Shown: one piece after another, positions 33,173 to 45,999 of the stretch
Layout: each line of letters begins with the position of its first letter
Position numbering within the stretch: the first letter of the stretch is position 1
Assembly: GCF_000512585.2 (NCBI RefSeq)
Contig: NC_089247.1
Location: forward strand, 1-64,000
DNA from: Kwoniella bestiolae CBS 10118
Lineage: Eukaryota > Basidiomycota > Tremellomycetes > Tremellales > Cryptococcaceae
DNA: 64,000 bases
Reading direction: 5' to 3'
Program-made: the position numbers and the translations under genes
The notes under the pieces: model-generated
Databases searched by the model: none
Told to the model about the DNA's origin: nothing
What the model saw: only the letters and a program-made list of their open reading frames with translations

Positions 33173-35181
33173 CTAAAAGACAGCAACAGTCGTTGAAGCC
33201 TTACTCTCCTTTCCTTCCTCCTCATTGAAGTTTTCAACGTTATGCATTGTAACATCCTCCTCAAAGGTTTCCAAGGCCATTTCGCTATGATGCACGTCAG
33301 TATTTGGAAAACTTGTTATAGCGTTCATTGGAGGTTTCACGTACTTGGGAATGTATTTCCAGAAGGCATAGCCCATGGGCAGCAGACAGACGATTGCGAG
33401 TGCCCCGTAGATTACTCCGATGGTCAAATAGTTGGGCGATGCGCTGCGTACCGTGTATCATCTTGTCAACGGACGTACGTGTGTGATTATACGTGTCTGA
33501 CTCACGCTGCCACGCCGAACGCAAGCGCGATTCCACTAGCTTGGAGACCCTTGAAAATGCCCGCATAGTATGCCATCTTCCTATTACCTTCGGTGGCGAG
33601 CATTGAGGTGTAAAATACAAGTACGACATGATACGCTGAAGTAGAGTTTGACTCAGCTGGGTGCTGCACTAGCACAATCAATGTCGCAACTCACTAGGGT
33701 ACGAAAGACCGAAGAACAGATACACAACGAGGCCTTTGACATAGTGCGTGCCTTGGCTCCAGTCAACCACCGACTTGAGGGGAGCAGGACTAGCTGTAGA
33801 CATGTTAAGACCTTGCCAAAGGTAGAAAGCGAACCAAGAGGCAGTCACCAACGTGAATAGCAGCGCTACAAGATCGTTGGAGCGAGTCAGTCGTGTGTTT
33901 AGACGTAAACGTCACACAGTTTGCTGTCTTATGAACGTACCAAAACCGGTCAACCCTCTTCTTCGCTTACTCCAAGTCTTATGATCTAGCAATCGAGTAA
34001 GCAACTCTGCGGTAGGGACTGCTCCTGTCAGCAAGGGACTTTCTGTCTCTCAGACTCACGTTGAATCGCCCAATACAGTAGAGTGTTAAGAGAACGGGCT
34101 CGAAGGGAGAAGTTATGCGAGTTCCATGTTCCGATAAAGACGCTAGTGGTTAAAGCTGTCAGCTGATTTTGCGTTCTCCGAGACTGCTTCACCCAATGAC
34201 TTACAGCCAAAAGTCACTGGAAAGCATGGCGAGAATGACAAGCAGCATCTTAGGATTGGTGAGGGTCTGGCCAATCTCTTTCAGGATAGCACCAGGAGAT
34301 TGACCTTCCATGACATCGTGTCCGGCAGGAATTCCCTCGCCACTGGCTTGAGTGACTCGATGGCTGGGAAGGATTAGGAAGAAGGCTCCAATAGCAGCTG
34401 CTAAATGGATGGCCATCCATGCTCCAAGCACTCCGTACGAGACTATATTTGAGAGTCAGCAAGGTTGAGATTTGGTCGCGTGCTCTGTACTCACCACCGG
34501 CGGCTTTGGACTTGTGAATGTTGGAGCCGAATGCAATGGCTGCGCCGATGACCGATCCGCATGCTAGACCAATCCATTGGTTGTTGATGAAGTGACCCTT
34601 TATCGCTTTTGTAGGATATGAAACCGAGATATAAGTTGTACCGACCCAAGTCAAAGCCGACTGCATCGCACCCCGTCAGCTTGGATGTCTGAGATGGACT
34701 GACAACACAGAACACACTCACGCCTAGCCCAAAGTAAACTCCAAAGACCAAGGGTAAAGCGATCTGATCTTTAGCTTGGAAGTAAATCAGGCCAGCAATG
34801 TAGGCCGCGTAGCCTGTTGGACCAATGATCAAGAACCATCGGACGCCTAAGGTGCGTGTCAGCGTGGCTATCACGAACTCATAATGCTATAAACTTACTG
34901 CAATATCGGAGGAGAAGCGGAGCAAAGAAAGATGCGACGCCGAAAACTCCATTACCCAAACAATTTTGGATTTCGCTGAATTTAGCCGAGTTGGCTTGCC
35001 CCGCGCCTGCGCCTAGACCGGTGATCGCCAAATATATACTAACAATTGAACATCATCAACATTAGGCCCTGATCATTGAGCAGGGAACGACCCACCCCGG
35101 TCCGCAGCCAAGCACAACTGACGCTAGCCAGTTCTGAGCATTAGTGCCGGAGAGAGAGGGAATAGCAAGTGGGATCAACAT
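33173..35181 (-). CDS. UNC93-like multi-pass membrane protein (MFS-related)
   Basis: ATG at 35181 (MLIPLAIPSLSGTNAQNWL). The next exon reads YLAITGLGAGAGQANSAKF, followed by TRTLGVRWFLIIGPTGYAAY, QSALTWVGTTYISVSYPTK, INNQWIGLACGSVIGAAIAF, and WMAIHLAAAIGAFFLILPSH. The LGAGAG in TM2 followed by N..N and the PTGYAAY loop mark the UNC93/DUF895 group of the major facilitator superfamily. About 10-12 membrane segments are expected. The acidic C-terminal tail (ETFEEDVTMHNVENFNEEEG) ends at 33173. Fungal members are often next to nitrogen or secondary-metabolite genes; transport substrate is unknown. The start could lie further upstream if an additional exon exists. Confidence 0.8.
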
Positions 35182-35602
35182 GGTCGATGGTGAACCGTGC
35201 GTATGTGGGGATGGGTGGCAGCTCCTTCGACATTTTTCCGGATATATGTATCATCGTTCTGACGCAGGTGCTCCAACTCTGGTGACAGATCTCGGCTCAA
35301 CCGCACAAGCTTCAACAGTGTCTGACTCTCGCACAGTAAGCGGTTCAAATAGAAAAATCGGGTATGCAGTTCTTATCCGACCTCGTTAAAACCTATCCGC
35401 TGATCAGTCGGGGTAGAAGCGCCTAATGGGCGGCTGCCCATCCGCCACCAGCATGTATTCCTGGGTTGAGTGCAATAGCTGATCCTCTCATCAACATGTC
35501 GAAATTGAGCGTCAATGTGATGTGCAGGATTTAAATGGCGGGCACAACTTCACTTCTGACTGTATTCAACAAATCCTACAAGCCTCCTGAGTCCTGTCGA
35601 CC
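35182..35602. promoter_or_regulatory. Divergent intergenic region
   Basis: This 421-bp stretch is the shared upstream region of the UNC93-like gene (minus) and the M20 amidohydrolase (plus). No clear TATA or GATA cluster was found. Confidence 0.45.
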
Positions 35603-37125
35603 ATGTCTCTCTCGCAATCTTCAACCACTACTGTCCACGAAGACGTGCCTGTTTCCTTGCGCTTGTCCCGTCCAGCAATCAACGCTCAAAGGATCAATGA
35701 CACCTTACAATTGTCCTGCCAGTGGGGAGCTACACCAGACGGTGGTATGAGTGAGTAAATTACGATCGCCCCACTTTCAAGACCCTCCGCTGAATCTGCG
35801 ATTAGACCGATTGGCGTTGAACGACGACGATGCTCTGGTGAGACGATGGTACATTGAAGAGTGCGTGAAGGTTGGGTGCGATGTAACTGTCAGTCAAATC
35901 TTTCGAAGAGATACCTATTCCCATGCTCATGGTAACTGATAGGTCGATGCCATGGGCAACATCTTCGCTGTTAGACCGGGCAAACAACAGGGTCCTCCAA
36001 TTGCCATGGGATCTCATCTGGACACACAGCCAACGGGTGGCCGTTACGATGGTATTCTAGGATGCTTGGCTGCGTTGGAAGTTCTACGAGCTTGCCATGA
36101 GGCTGGTTACGAAACCAAACATCCCCTAGCAGCTATTGTGTGGACCAACGAGGAAGGTGCTCGGTTTATACCCTCCATGCTTGGAAGTGCTGTGTGGGCA
36201 GGTGTGCGATCCCTGGAGTTCGGGTGAGTATCCCATAAATGCCCGCTACCTGGCCTTGTACTAACTATGTCCCGCAGGCAGTCTAGAGTGGATGAAGCGG
36301 GTGTTTCGGTCAGAGAAGAGCTCGAGCGTCACCGTTTCCTTGGAGTCACCGCTTCATCACACGAAGCGATCCCCCTGAAAGCTCATTTTGAGCTACACAT
36401 TGAGCAAGGACCAATCCTCGACGCCGCGGCTCATCCCGTTGCCGTGGTCACCGGTGTTCAAGCCTTCAGGTGGTTCGAGATCAAGGTACAGGGACGTGGT
36501 TCTCATGCTGGCACCACACCCATGCATCTCCGTCACAATCCGCTCACAGCTTTCTGTCAGATGGCTCTCTCTGCCGAACAACTAGCAGTGCAGTTCGGCG
36601 GTTTGGCGACCATCGGTCGAGTCGGCAGTCTGGCAACCCAGAGTACCAACTGTATCATAGATGACATTGTCTTCCACCTCGATATTCGCCATCATGACGA
36701 CGACAAGCTGGATCAGCTCGAGGCTGCTATTCGAGAGTCATTCGCGAAGATCGCAGCGGAGACTTTGGGCGTCCGTCTGGCTTCTTGGGAGGCGCTGACC
36801 GGCAGCCAAGCGGTAAAGTTTGATCCTTTTGCTGTCGACTGTGTCAGAAATGCGTGCAAACCATACCCTAAAGAGGAGATCATAAGTGGTGCTGGCCACG
36901 ACTCGTGAGTGTTCGAACGTTTAGAATTTTAAGGCTTCTTGCTCACCATGCCCATTGGGTTGTCTCAGAGTCAATACTTCCAAGCGATGCCCCACCGCCA
37001 TGATTTTCATCCGATGCAAGGACGGTGTCTCGCATCACCCTTCGGAGTTCTCGACACGAGAAGATATAGCAATTGGCGGTAGCGTTCTGCTTGATGCAGT
37101 TTGTCGATACGACTCAGCGGTTTAG
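35603..37125 (+). CDS. M20-family amidohydrolase (allantoate / N-carbamoyl-amino-acid hydrolase type)
   Basis: Five exons (35603-35744, 35806-35888, 35943-36223, 36278-36904, 36969-37125) join in frame to 429 residues, the usual size. Metal and catalytic motifs: MGSHLDTQPTGGRYDGILG, WTNEEGARF with the Glu pair, ELHIEQGP, the dimer-contact VQGRGSHAGTTPMHLRHNP, and the C-terminal SGAGHDS, which carries the last metal-binding His. HLDIRHHD and VSHHPSEFS also match. Family members release ammonia and CO2 from allantoate or ureidoglycolate, or hydrolyse N-carbamoyl amino acids; which one cannot be decided. The neighbours (amino-acid permease, amidase, DUR3) suggest nitrogen scavenging. The start ATG gives a short N-terminal extension (MSLSQSSTTTVHED). 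Confidence 0.9.
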
Positions 37126-37828
37126 GTACACGGATAGCATACCAAGCGAGACGCTACGGCGGTGGTATACAGTCCATGTCAATGCAGTTAAAAGACTGCC
37201 AAGTCCATTTATGTATGCATCAATGTTCACAAAAACCAATCCAAGTCAACCAATAGATTGCAGCACTGGTTACCACTGGTCGATCTGCAATTCTGCGACA
37301 GGATGCCTTTTGTGGGGAAATTATGACACGACGATATCGGTTAAGCTGTGATCAATGCGCCAATTGGTGGTGAATACCGATGCCCACATACTCATCCGGT
37401 TACTACCTACCAATCAGGTTAGTAGTGCCCTTCAGTTCTCGTTCCGCGTCGCAAGAACTCTCCTTCATCTTCCGCCTTGATGTGAACCGAATTTCGCTGA
37501 ATGACGTGAATGATGTCATATACGAGAACTGGACCTACGACCCTACTTCCTCCTATCAGCGTTATCTCCACTCTGCCGACTCGCTTGCACTCTTATCGCA
37601 AACGAATGATGAGGCTGCCAGTATCTATTAATAGATGTTTAGCACATGACCCAAAATGGCTTGGTATAGAATCGCATTTTAACAGGTTCCCACCTCGTCG
37701 CCAGTCGTCTTTCCCACCATTTTTACATGTCTGCAGAATCACATCGACGATTCGATTCATTACATCCTGTGATATCTTCACTGTCAACCGCAGACAAATA
37801 TCCGATAATTACAGAGACAGTCAGCAGT
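37126..37828. other. Intergenic region upstream of the amino-acid permease
   Basis: This is 703 bp without a supported gene. It has one CTTATC near 37594 and a few other GATA cores. No tandem repeats were seen. Confidence 0.5.
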
Positions 37829-40450
37829 ATGTCAAAGTTCACCACCGATCAAGAGAAGAACATCGGTGGGCCTACTCAAGCTTCCGTATATCCTGCCGGT
37901 CAAGGTCATCCACACGACATCAGCTCAACTGGTTACGATCATGGCTACGTGGACCACGATGCGGGTGTTGGAAAGAGTGAAAATGGCCTTCACCGGGGAT
38001 TGAAGCCCCGTCATGTGTCGGTAAGTCGAGCAAATCATTTCGACTATCGTACTTCTGAAGGGCTGTGGATCACAACGAGGCTGACAGTCAGCTGACATGT
38101 AGCTGATTGCGATCGGGGGAGTAATCGGAACAGGTGAGCTATATCTAAGTCATCTTGCGTCATGCTCAGACCAACACACCGAATGGCCTGACTTTTGATC
38201 CCTGCGGACAGGTTTATTCATCGGAAGCGGAACTGCTTTGGCCAATGGAGGACCTTTAGGATTATGGCTTGGATTTTCGTTTGTAGGGATATTGGTGTAC
38301 TTGTGAGTTACTGTTATCCATACAACGATTCTTACTCTAATCCCAGCTAAAACGACAACTCATAACTCCGTAGCATGATGCTCGGTCTTGGTGAAATGGC
38401 AGCGTATTTACCTATCACGGGTGGTCAATTGACCTACGCCGGTCGATTCTTTGATCCAGCTTTGGGCTTCGCAATGATCTGGAGCACCGTGAGTGTCGAT
38501 GAAGTATCTGAAGGCGAGCGAAGCTCATGTGACATGAATGATGAAGACTATCCACTGGGCGTTAACATGTGCATCCGAGTGAGTGTTTCGCTTTGCAGCG
38601 TACATTCATCTCGTTCGGCAGTACTGACACCAGTCTTGCATAGGCTATCCGCTGTTGCCGTCCTAGTTAACTACTGGCTCGAGCCAAGCAGAGTCAATAA
38701 CGCTGTATGGATTACCATCGGCTACGTCGTCGTTGTGCTTCTCAATCTCACTACCTCGGGTGTCTATGGAGAGACAGAGTTCATTTTCAGTTCTATCAAA
38801 GTTCTGACCATCATCGGTCTGATCAGTGAGCTTTGCCTAGAAGATGATATTTTTTATCTATCGCTGACTGGACTTGTATGTTAGTTCTTGGTATTGCTAT
38901 CGACTGCGGCGCCGGACCCACTGGTCATTACCTAGGCTTCCATTACTGGAGAGATCCTGTGAGTCGCGCAAACGAGGATTGGACGAAGCTTATGCTATTG
39001 TTAGGGGGCACTCGCTCAATATGAGGATATCCCTGGAGCAAAAGGTAGATTTCTTGGTTTCTGGGCTGTCATGACACAAGCTGCTTTCTCGTGAGTTTGA
39101 TTCAAGACTATACCAGTGTAAAGCTCCATTAATCTCCCTTTTCCATCTACAGCTATGGTGGGGTGGAATTCTTTGGCATCACCGCCGCTGAAAGCGCCAA
39201 TCCTCGGTTCTCCATCCCTCGAGCTATGAAGCAGATTTACTTTAGGATCGGAGTCTTCTATATTCTTGGTTAGTAACCTATTCCCCCTTAGCTCGGTTTC
39301 GTTTCTTACCTGCTATGATTTCTAGGTACATTCATTCTCGGTCTGATTGTGCCTTTCGACAATGATCGCCTTGGGACTGCAAGCAATGCTGCAGCTTCCC
39401 CTTGGGTCATCGCAATTCAGCTGTCCGGTATAAAGGCATTACCCCATATCATCAGTGAGTGATGTGAGGGAGTCTAAGAACTATGGCTCACCGTAACAAT
39501 CCTCAGACGCTTGTTTGATCACTTCAGCTTGGTCTGCTGGTAATGCAGATCTATACATCTCGTCCAGAAGTCTTTACAACATGGCGCATAAGGGTTTGGT
39601 TCCTAGAATATTCCTTAGAACTCATCGATGTGAGTCCGTGCATGGCCCGAATTGTGGGGACCGATACTGACTTTGTCCCTGCCTCAGGGGGCACACCTTG
39701 GGTCGCCGTCTTGACCATGGCTCTTATACCTTTACTGGCGTATATGACTGTTAGTAACGGGGCTGCCAAGGTATTTGGGTGGTTCGTCAACTTGGTAAGT
39801 TGCGAGACACGCCGATCTGAACTCAGTGCTGATGTGCAGTATGCGCCGGATCCAGGTCGCCGTAATGGGTCTCGTCGAGTGGATGGGTATCTGCTTAGCG
39901 TATATTGGATTTAGACGAGCGATGAAGGCGCAAGGATTCGATAGGAGCACCCTGCCTTATAAGAACCCTCTGGCTCTTTTTGGGGCTTGGTTCGCATTAT
40001 TTTCATTTGCGAGTGAGTACTCTGTCGACATAGCCTGGCATCTTGTGTGCATGGCTTACGATTCTTATGATTTAGTTATCATCTTATTCTCTGGATGGAC
40101 CGTCTTCCGAGACGTGGACAACTTCGATCGCGCGACTTTTATCACGAGTGAGATTTCCTTTCAAATGCTCAATAGTATGTGACACTTACCCTCTCGGCAC
40201 ACAGATTATCTCCCTGCTGTCTTCTTCCCAGCGTTGTACTTCGGTTACAAGATATACGGCAAGACAAAGATCATTCCAGCTACTGAAGTAGATTGTACGT
40301 AGTTTTACTCCTGGCGACTCGTCTTCGAGCGCAGTGTTGACGTTGTTCTATGGTACAGTGATCACCGACCTAGCGGAAATCGAAGCGACTATTGAAGAGC
40401 GACCTCCGGCCCATGGTATTAAAGGCAGACTACAAGCTATGTTCTTCTGA
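37829..40450 (+). CDS. Fungal amino-acid permease (APC/YAT family), possibly damaged around TM3
   Basis: ATG at 37829 (MSKFTTDQEKNIGGPTQ). Exons carry the APC signature GLKPRHVSLIAIGGVIGTGLF, SGTALANGGPLGLWLGFSF, LGEMAAYLPITGGQLTYAGR, VSNGAAKVFGWFVNL and IEATIEERPPAHGIKGRLQA. The C terminus ends at 40450. Many short introns are needed. Oddly, between ALGFAMIW (about 38470) and LSAVAVLVNYW (about 38646), the Trp/Tyr-rich TM3 exon expected in this family (a WNYWY-type motif) cannot be found in any frame. Instead the frame runs open through a polar sequence (SVDEVSEGERSS). Either an exon is missed or the gene has lost TM3. If intact, it would be a plasma-membrane proton-coupled amino-acid importer. 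Confidence 0.75.
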
Positions 40451-40754
40451 TCAGAAAGTGCATGTCATCTCTGGAACGATTGACAACCAATGAAGGTGAA
40501 AGAAGATAGGTCGTTGGTACATGCAGACAGCTGAATCAACACATCACCCCCAAACAAGCTTGAGCACTATGCCTCACACCGCAATGCCATATCATTTTCA
40601 AGACCAGGCAATGCGATGGAACGGATGGCATGATAGCCTCGAACAACATAATTTGCATTCCAGCATTATAACTGATGTTTGTCCTTCTTATCATAACCAT
40701 TTATTGCCTTGAATATTACAGACTGGTATTACTCATGATTAAAGAGAGTCCCGC
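40451..40754. other. Convergent intergenic region
   Basis: This is the 3' flank of the permease and of the esterase. Nothing else was seen. Confidence 0.6.
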
Positions 40755-42960
40755 TTAAGCAGAATATTCGGTGTTTATGGAATTGATGAAATCCAACTGC
40801 TCGCTTCTGAAATCGTCCTTCACGACCGATCTACCTTTACCTTCGAGCAAGATTGTGTTCCTCTCGGCTGGTCCCCCATAGGTGGGCCAGGCTATAAATG
40901 CGTCGGTGGTGATGTTACTGGAACCAAGTATAGGCTTGCCGTCGACTTCTTGATTAGGGTTACCTTGGTAGATGAATCTCAAGCTGCAATGCAGACGTAA
41001 GTTACCAATCTGATGCGTCAGGATTGGTAAAGCCCTCACCAATATTCCAGCAACGCCTTGGACAAGTTCACATCCTCTTCATTCCACCAAGGCTGATTCT
41101 CGGTAGGTCTACCTCTCGTAAAGTTCAGCTCGGCTCCGTGGAAAACTCCCTGCGCGGGTTTGGATCCGATGTTAGAAGCGACGCGGGCATATTCGTAGTT
41201 ACATGATTGGGTAGGACCTTGCGCGTATGTGACATCAAGCCAGTTTCGTCGAGCAGCTTGGAACATGGCATCACCAGAATATGCTGAAGCTCGTTTATAG
41301 GTTGAGGTCTTGTTAAAAAGGCTGGTTCCAGTGTCGAAAGGACTAGGGGGAGATGACATGTTTCGTGACTAAGCGATCGCAACAGACATTGGAACAAACT
41401 AGCACACTTACGACCCTACTGAAGGCTCGTCAGGATAAAGCTCCAATAGCTTGTGAATGGTCTCGTTCGATCGAGTGGCCAATCCACTGCCTCGAACAGC
41501 TGAAACGAAGGAGGACTCGTTTGTCGCAGTCGCGAATACAGTCCCTTCATCTCTCACATCACCAATGATGAATGGTCGTCGTGCGTATCTACCTTGTCCA
41601 AGGAGAGAATAGGGCGACGCGGCCAGGATAACTCCGTCAATCGTTTGGCCAATAAGATCACTGTGTGTATGTCAAGCGTCAGTACAGATCAGTCCGTTCT
41701 ACAGTCCGATACGCATTCAATGAGACGATCACCTACCCTCTGTTGAACTCCTTGAACAGCTGAGCGTAAGCATTCACCACAACGTTGCTGTTGCATTGCC
41801 TAGCACATTGTACTTGGTCTTGTGCCGAGTCGGAACAGTTCAGCAGCTCAAAGAACCTGTCCCACGCTTGCGGCTTGACACTGGCGATTGGTCCCAAAGT
41901 CGAGATACTCGGTGCTCCGGACTGGATAATACCGTACTGGAAAAGGTCTTGCTCAGGTTGAAGGTATTGTAAAGAGACTTGAAAGCCACCAGCGGATTGC
42001 CCTTGGATTGTCACCTTCGCATTTCGGAGAGCAATGAATGTGTGAGCAAGTTCTCATTTGACTACGACAGTCGAATAGACTCACTCGTTTTGGATCGCCA
42101 CCAAAAGCCCCAATATTTTCCTATACCCATCGCAATACCGTCGTGACATCTGATACTCCTAAGTTTCCTGAACCGGATTTGGCAAATTGTGGTCCAGATC
42201 TTTGTGGAAGGCCTCTCAAGTCAACAGCCGCCATACATATCCTTGAGCAATGCAGAATGAACGATACTCACACAAACCCAAACCCACCCAGGCGGTAGTT
42301 GAAAGTTACGTAGACGATAGGTAGTCCCTGTCTCCGCTCGAGTCAGTAGGGGCTACGGATCCGGGCGTGTAAGAGACAGGAAGCCGCCTCCATAGCTGAT
42401 GAGCTCAACGAGCACTATCATTACAGGCTAAAAACCGTGGTTGACCAAAGATAAACTCACATGCTTACCCACACTGGTAGCTTTTCGTTCGACGAGGAGG
42501 CACCTCTAGGAGTGAAGACATTGACGAACAAGCAGTCTTCTGAAGTACCTGCTGCTCCAGCATTGTCGGGAATCGGAGAGTCTGCGCCGAATAGGGATAG
42601 TTGGATACAGGCTGATCTATAATCTGTCCCGTTGATTGAACCGGTCTGGCCATAGTTGAACGGTTGTGAGGGCGCCCATCGCAGATCTCCAAAAGCTAAT
42701 GGAGAAGAAACTTATCAGTTATAACGGCCGCTTTGAACTCTATTAAACATACGAGCTTGATCGTAAGGGATACCCAGGTAGGAGTCGAAATCTTCACCTG
42801 CTCTGACGATACCTTTAATAGTAACACGCCTCTCACTGGCAGATTCGGGACAGATCGTTGCCACGGGTGAAGGAGCTAGTCGAGATTGGGTGACTTGGGA
42901 TTCTCGTCTCAATGGAGATGCCGCCACGAGGGACAGAAGCAAAGTCGAAATCTACAACAT
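40755..42960 (-). pseudogene. Type B carboxylesterase/lipase, disabled in its 5' half
   Basis: The 3' two-thirds is a good type B carboxylesterase: IQGQSAGGFQVSLQY contains the nucleophile Ser, VRDEGTVF the acidic residue, and GVFHGAELNF the His. It ends at 40755 (FINSINTEYSA). The 5' part has several lesions. The only well-placed ATG (42958-42960) is followed by TTG and then TAG (42952-42954), in frame with a signal-peptide-like ISTLLLSLVAASP. The oxyanion block YGGGFL is out of frame with GLPIVYVTFNYRLG, with TGA between them. A TAG interrupts LRWV*ENIGAFGGDPK at about 42119-42121, where relatives have Gln. A TATA-like element lies at 43036-43043. A 32-bp intron could bypass the first stop only. 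I conclude a recent pseudogene of a secreted esterase. Confidence 0.7.
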
Positions 42961-43529
42961 CCTTCCCGTAAAGATTAGATAACTATACTAGTACCAGACG
43001 GAGTATGGAATGGCCCCATGGCCCCAGATGAAGATATTTTATAAGAGATAATCGATTATCAAGAGACCAATATGATGACTTGACCGGTCCACATAACATC
43101 GGACCCAGCGGAGATGATGTGTCCGGGGTTTTCGGACCGCTCCGCTCCTTCACCGAATCCGGCGCGCGTCGGGTTCAGTCGACACTAGTCAACAGCATCC
43201 TGTCGTGTCTCGCGCTCATGGTCCGAGATCAGATGACCGAAGCCTCCAATCACACACACAAAACGGACAGATTCCTGTGTCATCTCTCTCCAGGGTCGAA
43301 TACCTGAGGTCAGTATGGCTTCAGTTTAGTACATTTCCTTTAACAACCAGCGACAGGTGTAATGTTGCGACGCGATATGGGGCCCACAGTTCGACGATAA
43401 AATGGGCGGTCCCGAATCTCAGGTTGCAGGCTAGCTAATTTGGGTTGAACGCTTTGCGCATGCGTTGATTACGTCGATATCGATTCATCCACATTACATC
43501 GCCGGACCTGAAGACTTGATTCCTCCATC
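42961..43529. other. Intergenic region
   Basis: It has a TATA-like element (minus strand, 43036-43043) for the esterase. GGTCCACATAACATCGGACC and other GC-rich patches at about 43085-43180 show no gene. The 3' flank of the amidase follows. Confidence 0.5.
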
Positions 43530-45999
43530 TCAAGCTCGGTACTTCTTCAATGCAGCATCCGCAATTTCGGTCATGCTGTATTGATCAATCGGTCAGCGTA
43601 CAATAGGTGATAGAGCATTCAAACCACATACCGGATGACCGCCTCCTCTTCGTACTTCTTACCGATGATCTGCAATGAGCAAGGTGCACCTTTCATGAAC
43701 ACGGGATCGTCTGTTCAAAGCACACGATCAGCGTGCAGCCGTACAACCTGACAACCAAACATACACTGATTGTACGTCTTTCTATCGTCGTCACCATGGA
43801 ACTCAGATCTTGCTGGTTTGGGATCGAGCTCAGGATCGACTTGAGCGACAGGTAAGATCGAGGAGGTATAGTCGTTCAAGTTGCAGAACCCAGTGTAGCC
43901 AAGCCACCTGCGCAGGGAAGATTAGCGGTTACCAGCTCGCTCCGTCAGAGAAGAAAAAAGTGTTGGGCTCACATAAAGCCATCATGGGGTTGAGGCGGAC
44001 CGCCGGAGGCAGGCGCAATGATGGCGTCCACAGGTCTACCGGTGGATGTTTGATTTACAGTCGCGTTCCAGTAGTCCAATGAATTTTTCACAAATGCCGA
44101 TCGACGATAGCACAAGTCGAATAGTTCATGGGCAGACAGCTCGGGCGTTCCCCTATCAAGGATTGAGCCTAGTTGTGGTTCACCACTGAGAGCGAGCTGT
44201 TTCTTCAGATCGTACTACTCGAAGCGCTGGGTCAATATGCAAAGCTGGCCGCCAACACACGATCCTCAAGTACTTACTCCTCCATCCGCAGTGAAAAACC
44301 TCATCTGTTCAGCTCCATCAGCTCATGCGGAAATTAGAAACATACCCGAACAACTCACTAGAAGATCTCGGGCTTCAGCGGATTTGTAAGGGGTCCAGTC
44401 GATGACTGTAGATACAGCCATGTTTGAGTAACGTGGGATCATATGACAAGAGAGAGGCGAAGAAGAAACTCACCTTCATGACCAGCACCCAATAACGCTT
44501 CCTTGACCTCTTTCATACCTCTTTCATAGGGAGGACAAGGTTTCACCACCCCATCGTCCCACATGATGGCGAAGCATAGCTTATCACCTCCACCGTGCTC
44601 CACAAGGTTATAAGCACCATCCGACCATGGCATTCGAGGTGTCCATGGATCCAATTCCCATGGTTTAGCTCCCAAGACCGCTTGATAGAAGGTTTTCAGC
44701 CCATCGACAGACACTGTGAGTGGCCCAAGGACGGATCTAACCATTTCTTGGCCTGTTGAAAGCGAGACCGAGAAGATCTCAGCTGCGCATTCCTCGGTGA
44801 CAGCCAGATGAACTGATGTCAACTCACCTTCGCAGCTGTTACTTGCTTTGCAGTACGGAATTCTGGCATAGGAACCTCGGACACCGTAGAGAGCTTGATA
44901 AGCGGCCTGTAATGAACGAATGAGTGACGCTCTCGTAGGAGACAAAAGGCAACAAGGACTTACGGGTATCCTCACAGAACCTCCTATATCACTGCCTACA
45001 CCCAGAAGAGATCCTCGAAGTCCGATCAAAGCACCTTCACCACCACTACTCCCACCACATGTGACGTTACGCTATGAATGAAAAGTGATGGGTCAATCAA
45101 ATCCCCCGCTCATCCGCCCCTAGAAAGAGATCATCTATGGCATGTGACTCACATTGAATGGGTTGAGAGTCCTGCCATACACGTTATTGTATCCTTCTCC
45201 GAACCAGAGTCCTTGCGACATATTCGTACGACAATAAAGCACAGCCTGAGGTGGAGAACGAATGAACGCGTTAGCAACAGGCGAAAAGAGCCGATTGGGG
45301 TTTGAACACAGGACTCACCCCCTGGGCAAGAAGAATATCCGCTATCACTGCGTTGTGCTTTGCCTTGTTCCCTATCCACCCTACGTATGACATGGTGAAC
45401 GCTGTACCTTCCACCTCGATCTGATCCTTGAGAGATATAGGAACTACGATGGTGAAAGATGTTGGCGTGAGTACGAGATGCGATGAAAGGGAATGTGGAA
45501 TGACTCACGACCGCTGTGAAGGTAATTAGCACGAGTTTTTTTGTAAATCAAAACAATGCTAACTTACTGAAGAGGACCAACCGTCTTTCCAGTCTTCTGA
45601 AAATGATCATCCAGCTCTTTAGCTCTGAGCGTAGCTTTGTCAAAGAAGAACTCGGTCAGACAATTAGTCTTCAGAGAAAGGTCAGCTTTATCCCACACCT
45701 GCTTTCATCTCAAAAGACAAGGTACCACTCACTAGTTGATGAGCGACTGTAGCCCTATGACAGAATGCCTGGGTGACTTGCACCGCTGTATACTTGCCCG
45801 CTCTAATCGCTTCTAGGAGTTCCGTCACGGTGAGCGATTGAGTGATCTCCAGCTCCAGAGGCGAGAGGATGCCAGGTAGGGTGGGATAATCCTTCACATC
45901 TATCACATCTTCGGCTGGAGGCAACGTCAAAAGGTATTCCGAGGGAATAGCCTTGTCCCTTTCTTGGAGGAACTGTGAAGCTGTACCTTGCCAGGTCAT
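43530..45999 (-). CDS. Amidase-signature (AS) family amidase
   Basis: ATG at 45999 (MTWQGTASQFLQERD); stop at 43530 after IADAALKKYRA. Multi-exon. The Ser-cisSer-Lys triad is visible: GLPISLKDQ contains the base Lys, the amidase signature CGGSSGGEGALIGLRGS carries the cis-Ser, and GVGSDIGGSVRIP the nucleophile Ser. Further family elements are ITQSLTVTELLEAIRAGKYT, RTNMSQGLWFGEGYNNVYG and SVLGPLTVSVDGLKTFY. Its length of about 540-560 residues fits fungal acetamidase/general amidase (AmdS-like). The likely reaction is hydrolysis of small amides to acid plus ammonia in the cytosol. It is divergent from a DUR3-type transporter across a GATA-rich promoter, supporting a nitrogen-source role. Confidence 0.9.

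Noticed and set aside
42119..42954. Possible amber (TAG) recoding in the esterase, since two of its stops are TAG
   Set aside because: Neighbouring genes use TAG as a normal stop, and a third lesion is TGA with a frame change, so ordinary gene decay explains it better.
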